Shown here piece after piece: positions 25,593 through 34,245 of a stretch of DNA of 49,927 nucleotides (positions within the stretch are counted from its first letter, which is position 1; every line of letters starts with the position of its first letter). The stretch is from Hyphomicrobiales bacterium (GTDB lineage Bacteria; Pseudomonadota; Alphaproteobacteria; Rhizobiales; JAJFHR01): contig JAJFHS010000010.1 of the NCBI GenBank assembly GCA_021775475.1, forward strand, positions 1-49,927, in the 5' to 3' direction. The notes beneath the pieces were generated by a model. The model saw nothing but the letters and a program-made list of their open reading frames with translations, was not told the origin of the DNA and made no database searches. The translations under genes and the position numbers were made by a program.

Positions 25593-26729
25593 TTAATCTT
25601 CAGCTTTGTCGGCAAGGTCGAAAACAGTGACATCAGCCGTTGGTTTTTTGCGCGTCTTCCAGTCTTTGTGATCAAAGGTTTGCTGAACGTCGACCATGCC
25701 ACTTTGCCAGTGGTCCTCTATTGAAGTGCGGGAGAATTCGAAGTCTTTGGATTGGGTGAAATAATTTTTACGCCGATGGATCAGATGGACAATGGTAACG
25801 GCGGCATCGCAGCACAAGGCGTGCAAAGCCTGGGCATCGGGGTCTTTTTTGAGTTCCTTGGGAAGTTTTTCGACCAGCCGGTGAGCGGCGCTGCGCAAAG
25901 CCTGACTGTGGCGAAAAACATCCGTATTGAGGCGGGTACGGCTTGAATAGCGGATATCCTTGTCGCGTTCGGTGACATCAAGGATGGTTTTCGGCATCGG
26001 CCCTCTGGCACTGAACAGATCGGCCTGAAAAATCAGCATGTCGGGTCGTGGCACCTCATCAAGTACATATTGCAGCGGCGTGTTGGAGACGATGCCGCCA
26101 TCCCAATAATATTCGCCATTTATTTCAACCGGCGGAAATGCGGGCGGCAAAGCCCCGCTTGCCATGATGTGTTCGGGGCCAATGGGCTGTTGGTAGTTGT
26201 CAAAATAAGTAAAGTTTCCGGTTCGAATATTTACAGCTCCCACACTGAGACGTATCTTTTTGGCATTGATCAAATCAAAATCAACCAGTTCTTCCAGCGT
26301 CTGTCGCAAAGGCTCGGTGTCATAGTAACCGAGTGCTTCCGGCATGCCGGAAGGAAAGCTCGCGTTGAAGGGAGAGCGCGGCTGAAAAAAACCCGGCAGC
26401 CCGAAGGCGGCTGCAAAAGAAGCACTTGCCTCATTGAAGAAGGAGCGTGCCTGTTCTCCAGGTATAAGGGGTTCAGCCAATAGGTTAGACGAAACGGTCT
26501 GCCAGAATGTTCGCAACCGCTCCACGCGCCTTTCAGGCGTATTGCCAGCAATTAGAGCTGCATTAATCGCACCAATTGAAATCCCTGAAACCCAATCGGG
26601 TGTGTGCCCGTTGGCGGCCAGTTCTTCATAGACACCGGCCTGATAGGCCCCCAGAGCACCACCGCCTTGTAAGACCAGAACATTTTGTTCGGTCCTGGTG
26701 GGGCTATCTGATTTCTGTTTCGATTTCAT
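25593..26729 (-). CDS. Patatin-like phospholipase
   Basis: Cytoplasmic acyl hydrolase of 378 residues, probably attacking lipids or the surface of polyhydroxybutyrate granules. The oxyanion motif GGGALG is at residues 22-27, the nucleophile Ser51 in GISIG, and the dyad aspartate in WDGGIVSNTPL near residue 207. A DUF3734-type C-terminus follows (KDWKTRKKPTADVTVFDL). ATG at 26729 is chosen because the family homology begins shortly after; it overlaps the end of the upstream EamA gene by 26 bp. With the adc remnant and bdhA it forms a hydroxybutyrate-utilisation group. Confidence 0.9.
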   Translation of the reverse strand: MKSKQKSDSPTRTEQNVLVLQGGGALGAYQAGVYEELAANGHTPDWVSGISIGAINAALIAGNTPERRVERLRTFWQTVSSNLLAEPLIPGEQARSFFNEASASFAAAFGLPGFFQPRSPFNASFPSGMPEALGYYDTEPLRQTLEELVDFDLINAKKIRLSVGAVNIRTGNFTYFDNYQQPIGPEHIMASGALPPAFPPVEINGEYYWDGGIVSNTPLQYVLDEVPRPDMLIFQADLFSARGPMPKTILDVTERDKDIRYSSRTRLNTDVFRHSQALRSAAHRLVEKLPKELKKDPDAQALHALCCDAAVTIVHLIHRRKNYFTQSKDFEFSRTSIEDHWQSGMVDVQQTFDHKDWKTRKKPTADVTVFDLADKAED

Positions 26730-27666
26730 TAGTTTTGTACTCCACTTTATTTCTCGCAACATTAAGGTGCTGCTCAAGCTGATACCTGGCGACGGGGCCG
26801 CTTCTTCGATTAACCAGTGCGATACCAACCAGAGTTAGGGCTATGCCGACAAACTGCGGCCAACCCAGTGTTTCGCCAAAGAACATCGCTCCCATGGTGA
26901 GACCGAAAATCGGAACCAAAAAGCTGAAGGCGTTGGCCCGGTTCAACGGTGTTTTTTGCAAAATTGAGACCCAGAGCCAATAGACCAGAGCCGAACCAAA
27001 CAGGCTCAGAGCAGCCAGGATCAATATAAAGCGCGGTGACCAGATAACACCTAGGGGTTGTTCGAAGGCAAAAGCGGCGATGGCCAAGGGTACGCCTCCG
27101 ATCAGCATCTGTATGCCCATGGCCATGATGGCATCAACCTTGCCTGCCATGCGCTTGATCAACACGTTGGAGGCGGTAATGCCAAGGGCTGCAAGCAGGA
27201 TATAAGCTATTCCAATAATATAGTTTTCAGTCTGGCTGGTTACAAGCTGGGGTGCTGCAATAAAGAGTATTCCGGCAAAGCCCAGGGTGAGGCCAAACTT
27301 GCCCTGAGCGTCGAGATGTTCGTTGAGAAATACTCTCGCCAGGATGGCTGCCAGCAACGGCTGCGTATTGGCTATGACCGTGGCAATCCCTGGCGACACG
27401 AACTCAGCAGCATGAAACATGCCGAGATAGGCAAGGCTGGTAGCCCCCAGCGCGACGAACGCCAGCGTTATCCAGACACCGACACCGCGGGGCAGCGGGC
27501 GGCCAAGGGCCAGCCCCACCGCCAACAGTGCTGCACCGGCTACAAAGGCGCGAAGGGCGGCAAAAGTCAGGTGTGGTGCATAGGCAAAACCAGCTGTAAT
27601 CAAAGGAAAACAAACAGCCCACAACAACATCACCACAATGGCTTTGGAGAATTCAAATGCCTTCAT
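26704..27666 (-). CDS. EamA-family (drug/metabolite) transporter
   Basis: Inner-membrane protein of 320 residues with two five-helix EamA repeats (FAALRAFVAGAALLAVGLALG and ALSLFGSALVYWLWVSILQK; LVPIFGLTMGAMFFGETLGWPQFVG near the end). The start is ATG at 27666 with GGAGA 7 bp upstream; GTG at 27684 is the alternative. It is a second DMT transporter in the window, not closely similar to that at 14465. The substrate cannot be predicted. Overlap with the patatin gene suggests coupled translation. Confidence 0.85.
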   Translation of the reverse strand: MKAFEFSKAIVVMLLWAVCFPLITAGFAYAPHLTFAALRAFVAGAALLAVGLALGRPLPRGVGVWITLAFVALGATSLAYLGMFHAAEFVSPGIATVIANTQPLLAAILARVFLNEHLDAQGKFGLTLGFAGILFIAAPQLVTSQTENYIIGIAYILLAALGITASNVLIKRMAGKVDAIMAMGIQMLIGGVPLAIAAFAFEQPLGVIWSPRFILILAALSLFGSALVYWLWVSILQKTPLNRANAFSFLVPIFGLTMGAMFFGETLGWPQFVGIALTLVGIALVNRRSGPVARYQLEQHLNVARNKVEYKTNEIETEIR

Positions 27667-27689
27667 CCACCATTCTCCAAACACCTAAA

Positions 27690-28930
27690 TCAGGCCACCT
27701 GCCTGGGCTTGTGGCGGATTATGTTGATCGGATGAGTATTTTCCCATTCGGTAATGTAATCCCGGGTCAAAGGCACCACATCGCGCCGTTTGGCGAGCTG
27801 GATCTGGAAGACAAAGTGATCACCGTGGCGAAACACGGCTTCGCTGATGACCAGGTAATATTCCCACATGCGGCAAAAGCGCTCGTCAATCATCTCGGCG
27901 ATATGAGCCCGATTGGCTTCAAAGCGACTGCGCCAGGCTTTCAGGGTTTCGGCGTAATGCACCCGAAGCACCTCAATATCGCTCACCCACAGGCCGCTTT
28001 TTTCGATCACCGCCAGAGTTTCCGACAGGGATGGTGAATAGCCGCCGGGGAAAATATATTTGCGGATCCACGGGCTGGTGCTGCCGGGTCCAGCCATGCG
28101 ACCAATGGAATGGAGGACGCAGACGCCGTCATCTTTCAGCAGGTCGCCAATCTTGGAGAAAAACTGCTCATATTGATTGACGCCGACATGTTCAAACATA
28201 CCGACTGAAACAATGCGGTCAAATGTGCCTTCCTGTTCGCGGTAATCGCGAAGCTGAAACTTCACCCGGGCGTCAACATCGACTTGGGCTGCACGCTCGC
28301 GGGCGACCTTCAATTGCGACTTAGACAGCGTAAGCCCGGTGACCTCACCACCACCTTCTTTTCCAGATAAAGTGCCAATCCACCCCAACCTGATCCGATA
28401 TCAAGTACCTTTTGCCCTGGCTTTAGAAGCAATTTAGCGGCAAGGTGACGTTCCTTGGCGACCTGTGCGGTGGCAAGATCGTCACTGCCGTTTTGAAAAT
28501 AAGCACAGGAATATTGCCGGTCGCCGTCGAGGAACAGGTCATAGAGCTGATCTGGCAGATCATAGTGATGGGCTACGTTCTTGCGCGACAGATCAATGGG
28601 GTTGTATTGCTGCCAGCGGCGCAGCAGGCGTGATAACCGGTCGCGCAAGGCAAATAAGAGATCGGATTGAGCATTTTTCTCGTTTCTCAGCATGATCTCA
28701 AACAGATCAGACAAGGTGCCCTCTTCGATGGTCAAGGTGCCATCCATATAGGCCTCACCCAGAGCTACTTCCGGGTTGATATAGAGCTTGTGATGCAGGG
28801 CGCGGGCGTGTAGGCGAATGGTAACCCGGGGCCCCGGAGTGCCGGAAAACGAGTGTCGTTTACCATTGGCATCAATGACATTAAGTGTGCCGACACGCAC
28901 TATAGTGTTGAGCAAACGGGATAAAAGCAT
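27690..28930 (-). pseudogene. cfa: Cyclopropane-fatty-acyl-phospholipid synthase, frameshifted
   Basis: The enzyme adds a methylene bridge from S-adenosylmethionine to unsaturated phospholipid acyl chains. The gene starts at ATG 28930 (AGGAGA 7 bp before) and is intact through the SAM motif VLDIGSGWGGLALYLE. Near 28350, at a short A run (CTGGAAAAGAAGG), the frame changes: the rest (GGGEVTGLTLSKSQLKVARE through FEHVGV and the C-terminus) continues one base off. Adding one A would restore an ordinary full-length protein of about 410 residues. Either this is a real single-base deletion or a sequencing error in the homopolymer. Programmed frameshifting is possible but the site is not a good slippery heptamer. 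Confidence 0.85.
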
Positions 28931-29084
28931 TTCAAATCTCCTGATACAGTTGTCCATACTTGTTGGTTATTCGGCATGTGGGAATTGTATTCAGGCTTTG
29001 AAGTCCCGGTCAAAAGACATCGGGTACCACTTTGTCACTGGCGCTGGCGTTGGTTACAATGGGTTACAAAATTGTTGAGAAACC

Positions 29085-29759
29085 CTACCGTTTCGGGGCC
29101 AGCACCTTACCAAAACCGGCAATATTGCGAATTTTTGCCAGATCTATCGCTTCGTTGATGGTAATCAGGGCGCATCCGGCATTTTTGTCCACCCAGACAT
29201 CGCCCGCTTTCCTGGTGGCGAAAAAATTTACATGACAGCAAAATGTTTGCCGCAAATCATCCTCATAATTCCTGATATCGGGCATGATGAAAGAAACGAA
29301 CAAATTGGCTGGTGCGGGATCTGTGTTTCCGTTGCAGTCCAGTTGAAAGCGAATTTCATGCCCGGTGCCGGGACAGGTTGAGAAAATCTCTGCTTTGCAT
29401 TCGAGCAACCCGGGCAGGAACAGACAATCAAATGCACACCAGGTGTACAGGGTTTTATCGCTGACGATGATGCGGTGGCGGGATTTGCTGAGGTCCAGTC
29501 CGCGGTAAGCACTAACGGCACCGGCTTGATTGTAAACAATGTTTGAAGGTGGCAGCTGTTTAAGGGTTGAGTTCACCGCTGAAGTTTCCAGTCCCAGTGA
29601 GTGAGCCAGAAAATCGATGACAACCGGCTTGCCTGTTGCCAACAACCGATAGAGTTGAAGCAGTATGGTTTGAGAAAGCTTTGATCCGGCCGGGAAAAGG
29701 CCATTGTCCTTGAGGAAGGATGACATTGCCGCAAATTGTTCGCTTGAACTGGTAGACAT
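29085..29759 (-). CDS. merB: Organomercurial lyase MerB
   Basis: Cytoplasmic enzyme of 224 residues that cleaves the carbon-mercury bond of organomercurials, handing Hg(II) to MerA. The active-site residues are present: Cys108 and Asp111 in YTWCAFD, and the second cysteine in FCCHVNFFAT (residues 174/175). An N-terminal winged-helix region (LLQLYRLLATGKPVVIDFLAHSL) matches MerB. ATG at 29759 starts 2 bp after the merA stop, so the two are coupled. Possession of MerB makes this a broad-spectrum mercury locus. Confidence 0.95.
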   Translation of the reverse strand: MSTSSSEQFAAMSSFLKDNGLFPAGSKLSQTILLQLYRLLATGKPVVIDFLAHSLGLETSAVNSTLKQLPPSNIVYNQAGAVSAYRGLDLSKSRHRIIVSDKTLYTWCAFDCLFLPGLLECKAEIFSTCPGTGHEIRFQLDCNGNTDPAPANLFVSFIMPDIRNYEDDLRQTFCCHVNFFATRKAGDVWVDKNAGCALITINEAIDLAKIRNIAGFGKVLAPKR

Positions 29760-29761
29760 CT

Positions 29762-31195
29762 TTAACCCGCGCAACAAGACAGTTTTTTTACATCCATATC
29801 AAAAGTTTGCGCTGCCAGCTTGAGGCCTTCAACGGTGGTCAGATAAGGAAAGATCATGGCACCGAGTTCTTCATATGTCATGCCGGTTTTGATCGCCAGT
29901 GCGGCAGTCTGAATTGTGTCAGACCCTTCTGGTGCCAGAATATGCGCGCCGATCAGTTTGCCGGTTTCACCGTCGGCAATCAGCTTGATCAACCCGCGGG
30001 TGTCGCGCGCAGCAAGTGCACGTGGAACATTGTCCATGGTGAGAACGGAAGTTCTGACCTCAATCTCCTGATTGCGCGCCTCAGCCTCGGTGAGACCGAC
30101 ACTTGCCACTTGAGGGTCGGTGAACACAACAGCTGGCACGATTGAATTATCATACGCCAGAGAGTTGCTGTTCATGGCATTTTTTGCAGCTATTTTGGCA
30201 CCGTAGGCGGCCATATAGACGAATTGGTCACGACCGGTGACATCTCCTGCAGCATAGACATTTGCCCGGCTTGAGCGCATTTGGGCGTCGACCTTGACGC
30301 CATTGTTGCCGGTCAGTTCAATGCCAGCGGTTGTTAAATTCAATTGCTCCGTGTTGGGAGTACGCCCGGTGGCAATGAGCACCTTGTCGGCGGTGATTTT
30401 TTTAATACCATCCTTGTTGTGAACGCTCAGGACAATGGAGCTGTTTTTGGCCTCGATGTGATCATAGGTAATGCCATCGACAAGATTGATGCCTTCGTCC
30501 CTGAAATACTGACTAAGCGCTTCGCTGATTTCCGGTTCCGCCTCCGGCAACACGCCACGACGGCTGATGAGGGTTACGTTAACGCCAGCGCGGGCGAAAA
30601 TCTGGGCAATTTCACAGCCGATGTAGCCTGCACCGATGACAAGCAGAGATTGCGGCAGGATCTCAAGTTCGAGTGCCTCGGTGCTGGTTAGATAAGGCAC
30701 ATTTTCGATACCCCTGATGGATGGTATTGCGGGCCGGGTTCCAGTTGCGACAATGATTTTTCCGGCATCAATTGGCTCGTCATTGACGCTCAAAGTGCCA
30801 TCGTCGGAAAAACTTGCCTGGCCTTCGACATAGGTTACAGCCGCATAGGCAGGCAATATGTCGACGTATTTGGCCTGGCGCAGATCATCCACCAGTTCTT
30901 GTTTCTGCCGTACCAGCGCTTGCCAGTCGGTCACTCTTGCCGTTGCTTCAATGCCGTTGAAGCGCTCAGCAGCACTGGCTACGTGAAGGGTTTCAGCTGC
31001 CCGGATCAATGCTTTTGAAGGCACACAGCCGACATTGACACAAGTGCCACCGATGGTGCCGTGGCCAATCAGGATAACTTTTGCGCCTTCGTCAGCAGCC
31101 GTTATGGCAGCAGAAAAACCGGCTGATCCAGCACCAATGACGGCGACATCGTAAGCGCCTTCGATCAGTTTATCGCTATCACTATAATCGCTCAT
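29762..31195 (-). CDS. merA: Mercuric reductase MerA
   Basis: Cytoplasmic flavoenzyme of 477 residues that reduces Hg(II) to volatile Hg(0) with NADPH. The redox-active pair is in GGTCVNVGCVPSKA (Cys52, Cys57). FAD and NADPH motifs are GAGSAGFSAA and VIGAGYIGCE. The C-terminal vicinal cysteines that pass mercury to the active site are in KKLSCCAG. The N-terminal heavy-metal-associated domain (NmerA) found in many MerA proteins is absent. ATG at 31195 has GGAG 9 bp upstream. It follows merP by about 170 bp and is coupled to merB. Confidence 0.96.
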   Translation of the reverse strand: MSDYSDSDKLIEGAYDVAVIGAGSAGFSAAITAADEGAKVILIGHGTIGGTCVNVGCVPSKALIRAAETLHVASAAERFNGIEATARVTDWQALVRQKQELVDDLRQAKYVDILPAYAAVTYVEGQASFSDDGTLSVNDEPIDAGKIIVATGTRPAIPSIRGIENVPYLTSTEALELEILPQSLLVIGAGYIGCEIAQIFARAGVNVTLISRRGVLPEAEPEISEALSQYFRDEGINLVDGITYDHIEAKNSSIVLSVHNKDGIKKITADKVLIATGRTPNTEQLNLTTAGIELTGNNGVKVDAQMRSSRANVYAAGDVTGRDQFVYMAAYGAKIAAKNAMNSNSLAYDNSIVPAVVFTDPQVASVGLTEAEARNQEIEVRTSVLTMDNVPRALAARDTRGLIKLIADGETGKLIGAHILAPEGSDTIQTAALAIKTGMTYEELGAMIFPYLTTVEGLKLAAQTFDMDVKKLSCCAG

Positions 31196-31364
31196 TCTAC
31201 TTAACTCCAAAAAATTACGACACAGTCTGCATATTTGCAAACCTCAAATAAAACCCACCAATCATCTCTAACTTGCCATTGTGCAAGACGCACTGCGGCA
31301 GACGACAAAAACAAGAATGACAATCAATGCGGGAGCAGCTTCTATAGGAAGCTTCTTTACCTGC

Positions 31365-31664
31365 TCATGAACCACCATCTTTTTTGAATGGTGAGGATGG
31401 GTATCCGATATCAGCGGTTGCCTGCTGAATTTCTTTTATATTGGTAGCGGCATCATCAAAGGTTACCGTGGCGGAACGGTCCACCATTGTCGCCTCAACG
31501 GCCTTCACTCCATCCACCATGGAAATTGCATCTTTCACCATATAAGGGCAACTGGCGCAACTCATGCCGGGGACCGACAGTTTTACAGTTTGTTCTGCCG
31601 CCTTCAAAATGGAAGGTACAAGAAACAATGTTACCAACAGGGCGATTATTGGGATTTTTTTCAT
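31365..31664 (-). CDS. merP: Periplasmic mercury-binding protein MerP
   Basis: Secreted protein of 99 residues. A signal peptide covers residues 1-22 (KKIPIIALLVTLFLVPSILKA). The mature part is a heavy-metal-associated domain with the GMSCASC motif that binds Hg(II) and passes it to MerT. ATG at 31664 is chosen because AAAGGA stands 9 bp upstream; it lies 13 bp after the merT stop. The 170 bp between its stop and merA contains no gene. Confidence 0.94.
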   Translation of the reverse strand: MKKIPIIALLVTLFLVPSILKAAEQTVKLSVPGMSCASCPYMVKDAISMVDGVKAVEATMVDRSATVTFDDAATNIKEIQQATADIGYPSSPFKKDGGS

Positions 31665-31677
31665 GTAGCTCATTCCT

Positions 31678-32091
31678 TTATTTTCCGAAAATGTAGGGAG
31701 CAAGATAGGGGATGATTACCGGCCATAGAAACGCAATTGCAACGAGCACTGTGGCAAACCACAGTGAGCTCTTAACCAGACGATTGGAGATCGGTCGCGC
31801 GCAAGCTGAGCCTTCTTCACATGTTACCTTTGGCTGGCGATAAACCAGATAATATCCATACCCTAAGAATCCTACTGTAATGGCGATAAAAATTGGCTTG
31901 TAGGGCGAAAGTGAAGTCAAGACACCGATCCATGCACCAGAAACTCCAAGACTGAATAGCACAAGTGGAATTACGCAACAGGTGGAGGCTGCGATCGCGC
32001 CTAATATGCCGCCAGTTGCAACAAGTTTTTTTTTGGTGGAATCATTTTTGCCAACATCTCCATCCGCAGCAATATTGGTGATTTCACTCAT
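31678..32091 (-). CDS. merT: Mercuric ion transporter MerT
   Basis: Inner-membrane protein of 137 residues with three transmembrane helices, importing Hg(II) from MerP to MerA. The first helix carries the vicinal pair in STCCVIPLVLF. A second cysteine pair (CEEGSAC) lies in the cytoplasmic loop before the last helix. It is the first gene after the mer promoter, directly downstream of the MerR-type operator. Confidence 0.95.
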   Translation of the reverse strand: MSEITNIAADGDVGKNDSTKKKLVATGGILGAIAASTCCVIPLVLFSLGVSGAWIGVLTSLSPYKPIFIAITVGFLGYGYYLVYRQPKVTCEEGSACARPISNRLVKSSLWFATVLVAIAFLWPVIIPYLAPYIFGK

Positions 32092-32129
32092 CGTTTAAAT
32101 TTTCACTCGCTTTTATAATTTATACTCAT

Positions 32130-32160
32130 AGAGTAATATCTGTACTCCCTACAGATACAA
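32130..32160 (-). promoter_or_regulatory. MerR-controlled mer promoter/operator
   Basis: On the minus strand, reading toward merT, a -35 box TTGTAT (32160-32155) and a -10 box TACTCT (32135-32130) are separated by exactly 19 bp. This overlong spacer is the hallmark of MerR-activated promoters. A perfect dyad ATCTGTA-N5-TACAGAT (32138-32156) lies within and next to the spacer, where the MerR dimer binds and untwists the DNA when mercury is present. The same site would repress the divergent merR transcript starting nearby. Confidence 0.88.
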
Positions 32161-32172
32161 GAGAAATTTAAC

Positions 32173-32589
32173 ATGAAAAAAAACACGATAAAGAGAGGGT
32201 ATGCAATTGGCGAAATGTCTCGCCAGACGGGTGTTCATATCGAGACGATACGTTACTATGAGCGTATAGGAATCATACCTAAACCGGATCGTACTGAGGG
32301 TGGCAACAGGCAGTACAATCATGATCAGTTAAAGCGTCTGTCATTTGTTAAAAGATGTCGTGATTTAGGTTTTACTCTTGACGAAATCCGTGCATTTTTA
32401 GAAATGGTTGATCGTGATGATTTTACCTGTGGCGAAGTTCACGGAAGGACAATGTCTCACCTTAGAAATATTAAGAAGAAACTGTCTGATTTAAAGCGCA
32501 TGGAAAAAACCCTAAAATCAATGTCGGCTCAATGCTCCAAGGGTGACATGCCCGAGTGCCCGATCATCGAAACACTTTTCAAAATGTAA
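32173..32589 (+). CDS. merR: Mercury-responsive regulator MerR
   Basis: DNA-binding regulator of 138 residues. The winged helix-turn-helix begins YAIGEMSRQTGVHIETIRYYER. A dimerising helix follows. The three mercury-binding cysteines are Cys86 (DDFTCGEVH), Cys121 and Cys129 (AQCSKGDMPECP). The gene is divergent from merTPAB and shares their control region. Its stop is 14 bp from the convergent end of the glycosylase gene. Confidence 0.95.
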   Translation: MKKNTIKRGYAIGEMSRQTGVHIETIRYYERIGIIPKPDRTEGGNRQYNHDQLKRLSFVKRCRDLGFTLDEIRAFLEMVDRDDFTCGEVHGRTMSHLRNIKKKLSDLKRMEKTLKSMSAQCSKGDMPECPIIETLFKM

Positions 32590-32603
32590 CTCTGCTGCCG
32601 GTA

Positions 32604-33236
32604 TCATCCCTTTTGGTTTTTCTGATGCGCATAATATGACCATACCAGACGGGCGGCAACGGCGCGCCAGGGTTGCCAGTTGGCGGCGATTTTTCGAACC
32701 TCCCGGGCGTTGGGGCGGCTTGGCAACTGGCACATCATCTGCACCCCGATTTGCAAGGCTAGATCTCCTGCGGGCCAGATATCAGCCCGGCCGAGACAGG
32801 TAAGCAGATAAATCTCCGCTGTCCACGGTCCTATACCTTTTATCCGGGTCAAGGCTTCTGCGACCTCGTCATCATTCAGATTTCTTAAAGCGTCGAGATC
32901 GAGGTCGTTGTTGCACAGGGCATCTGACAGGGCGCGAAAGGTTTTGATTTTGGGCCGCGACAAACCTTGCGCCACATAGGTCTCGTGACTGAACTGCTGA
33001 AAACCTTGTGGCGTATAAGGTCGCAGGTTGCTGCGCATGCGTGCGATGATGGCATCCGCGCTGGCTCTGGAAACCATCTGGGATACAATAATATCAACCA
33101 GGCTTTCAAAACCATCATCAATCCGGCGCAAAGGTGGCTCGCCGACAGTTGCAACCACCTCGACAAATCGCGGATCAATTTTCTGCAAGCCCGCAAGCGC
33201 AGCCCTCAAATCATCTATGGTATTGATGGCTGACAT
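32604..33236 (-). CDS. DNA-3-methyladenine glycosylase II (AlkA type)
   Basis: Base-excision repair glycosylase of 210 residues removing alkylated bases. The helix-hairpin-helix motif ALTRIKGIGPWTAEIYLL is near residues 126-144, and the catalytic aspartate follows in WPAGDLAL near residue 156. It is a short AlkA, lacking the N-terminal beta domain of the E. coli enzyme. It is divergent from the GluQ gene. Confidence 0.9.
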   Translation of the reverse strand: MSAINTIDDLRAALAGLQKIDPRFVEVVATVGEPPLRRIDDGFESLVDIIVSQMVSRASADAIIARMRSNLRPYTPQGFQQFSHETYVAQGLSRPKIKTFRALSDALCNNDLDLDALRNLNDDEVAEALTRIKGIGPWTAEIYLLTCLGRADIWPAGDLALQIGVQMMCQLPSRPNAREVRKIAANWQPWRAVAARLVWSYYAHQKNQKG

Positions 33237-33297
33237 TTTCAGGTTCCCGACCTATAGTATCTTTTCAAGATTATTGGAAATTACACTTAACGCCAAG

Positions 33298-34182
33298 ATG
33301 ACGTCACCCCCCATTTTTCGCTTTGCCCCCAGCCCCACCGGGCTATTGCATCTTGGCCATGCATTTTCTGCACGTCACGCGTTTGATGCAGCCAAGACTG
33401 CCGGGGGCAGATTTCTACTGCGCATTGAAGATATTGACCATACCAGATGCCGCCCGGAGTATGTGGCGCAGATATTGGATGACTTAAGCTGGCTCGGATT
33501 AACGTGGGAAAAACCGGTGCGGTGTCAGTCCGAACACATGGACGATTATACCAGGGCGTTACAAAAACTCGAAGCGCTGGGAATCACCTATCGCTGCCTC
33601 GCCAGCAGAAGTGAAATCAAAGCTCACGTTGAACAACGCAGCGGGCTGGAGAAAGCTGAGCGCGATCCCGATGGTGCGTTGATATATCCTGGTATTTACC
33701 GCAACAGGAGTGATCAAGAAACGGCCAGAATGACAGCCGCGGACAGGCCCGCCTGCGTTCGGATCAATATGACTAAAGCCATTGAGCTGGTCGGCAAAAA
33801 CCTGACATTTCAGGAAAAAGGGTCAGGCCCGCAAGGCGAGCGTGGCGAGGTTATTTGCAACCCGCAAAACTGGGGTGATGTTGTCATTGCCCGCAAGGAT
33901 ACGCCAACCTCCTATCACCTCAGTGTGGTTGTCGATGATGCTTTACAAGGCGTCAGTGAAGTTACGCGCGGTCAAGATGTGTTTTATGCCACCAGCATTC
34001 ATCGATTGTTGCAGGTGTTGCTGGAGTTGCCGCAGCCTGACTATAACCACCACCGTCTCATCAAAGACGAGACCGGGGCCAAATTATCCAAAAGCGCTGC
34101 CGACAAGAGCCTGAAAGCCTGGCGCAGCCAGGGTTATAGTGTGGAGGAGCTGCTTGAGGTGACAGATAATGGGAGCATTTAG
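33298..34182 (+). CDS. gluQ: Glutamyl-Q tRNA(Asp) synthetase
   Basis: A 294-residue paralogue of the catalytic half of glutamyl-tRNA synthetase that attaches glutamate to queuosine in tRNA-Asp. It has FAPSPTGLLHLGHAF (HIGH-like at residues 18-21), LRIEDIDHTRCRPEY, VIARKDTPTSYHLSVVVDD, VTRGQDV and the class I KLSKS near residue 262. No anticodon-binding domain follows, as expected. The start is ATG at 33298; longer in-frame starts overlap the divergent glycosylase gene and have no homology. Confidence 0.92.
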   Translation: MTSPPIFRFAPSPTGLLHLGHAFSARHAFDAAKTAGGRFLLRIEDIDHTRCRPEYVAQILDDLSWLGLTWEKPVRCQSEHMDDYTRALQKLEALGITYRCLASRSEIKAHVEQRSGLEKAERDPDGALIYPGIYRNRSDQETARMTAADRPACVRINMTKAIELVGKNLTFQEKGSGPQGERGEVICNPQNWGDVVIARKDTPTSYHLSVVVDDALQGVSEVTRGQDVFYATSIHRLLQVLLELPQPDYNHHRLIKDETGAKLSKSAADKSLKAWRSQGYSVEELLEVTDNGSI

Positions 34183-34245
34183 TGAAAGATTAAGGCCTTT
34201 GCAGTATTTTTGTCACCTGAATTAATCAATCGCGCCGAACCCTTA

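Noticed and set aside
28330..28380. Programmed ribosomal frameshift in cfa
   Set aside because: The sequence GGAAAAG is not a standard slippery heptamer and no cfa family precedent is known to me; a deletion or sequencing error is simpler.
28999..29105. Plus-strand frame reading LSLALALVTMGYKIVEKPYR, like the end of an acyltransferase-3 protein
   Set aside because: The match is about 20 residues only, there is a stop just upstream, and half of it lies antisense to the true end of merB. Coincidence is more likely than a gene remnant, though a search with this peptide would settle it.
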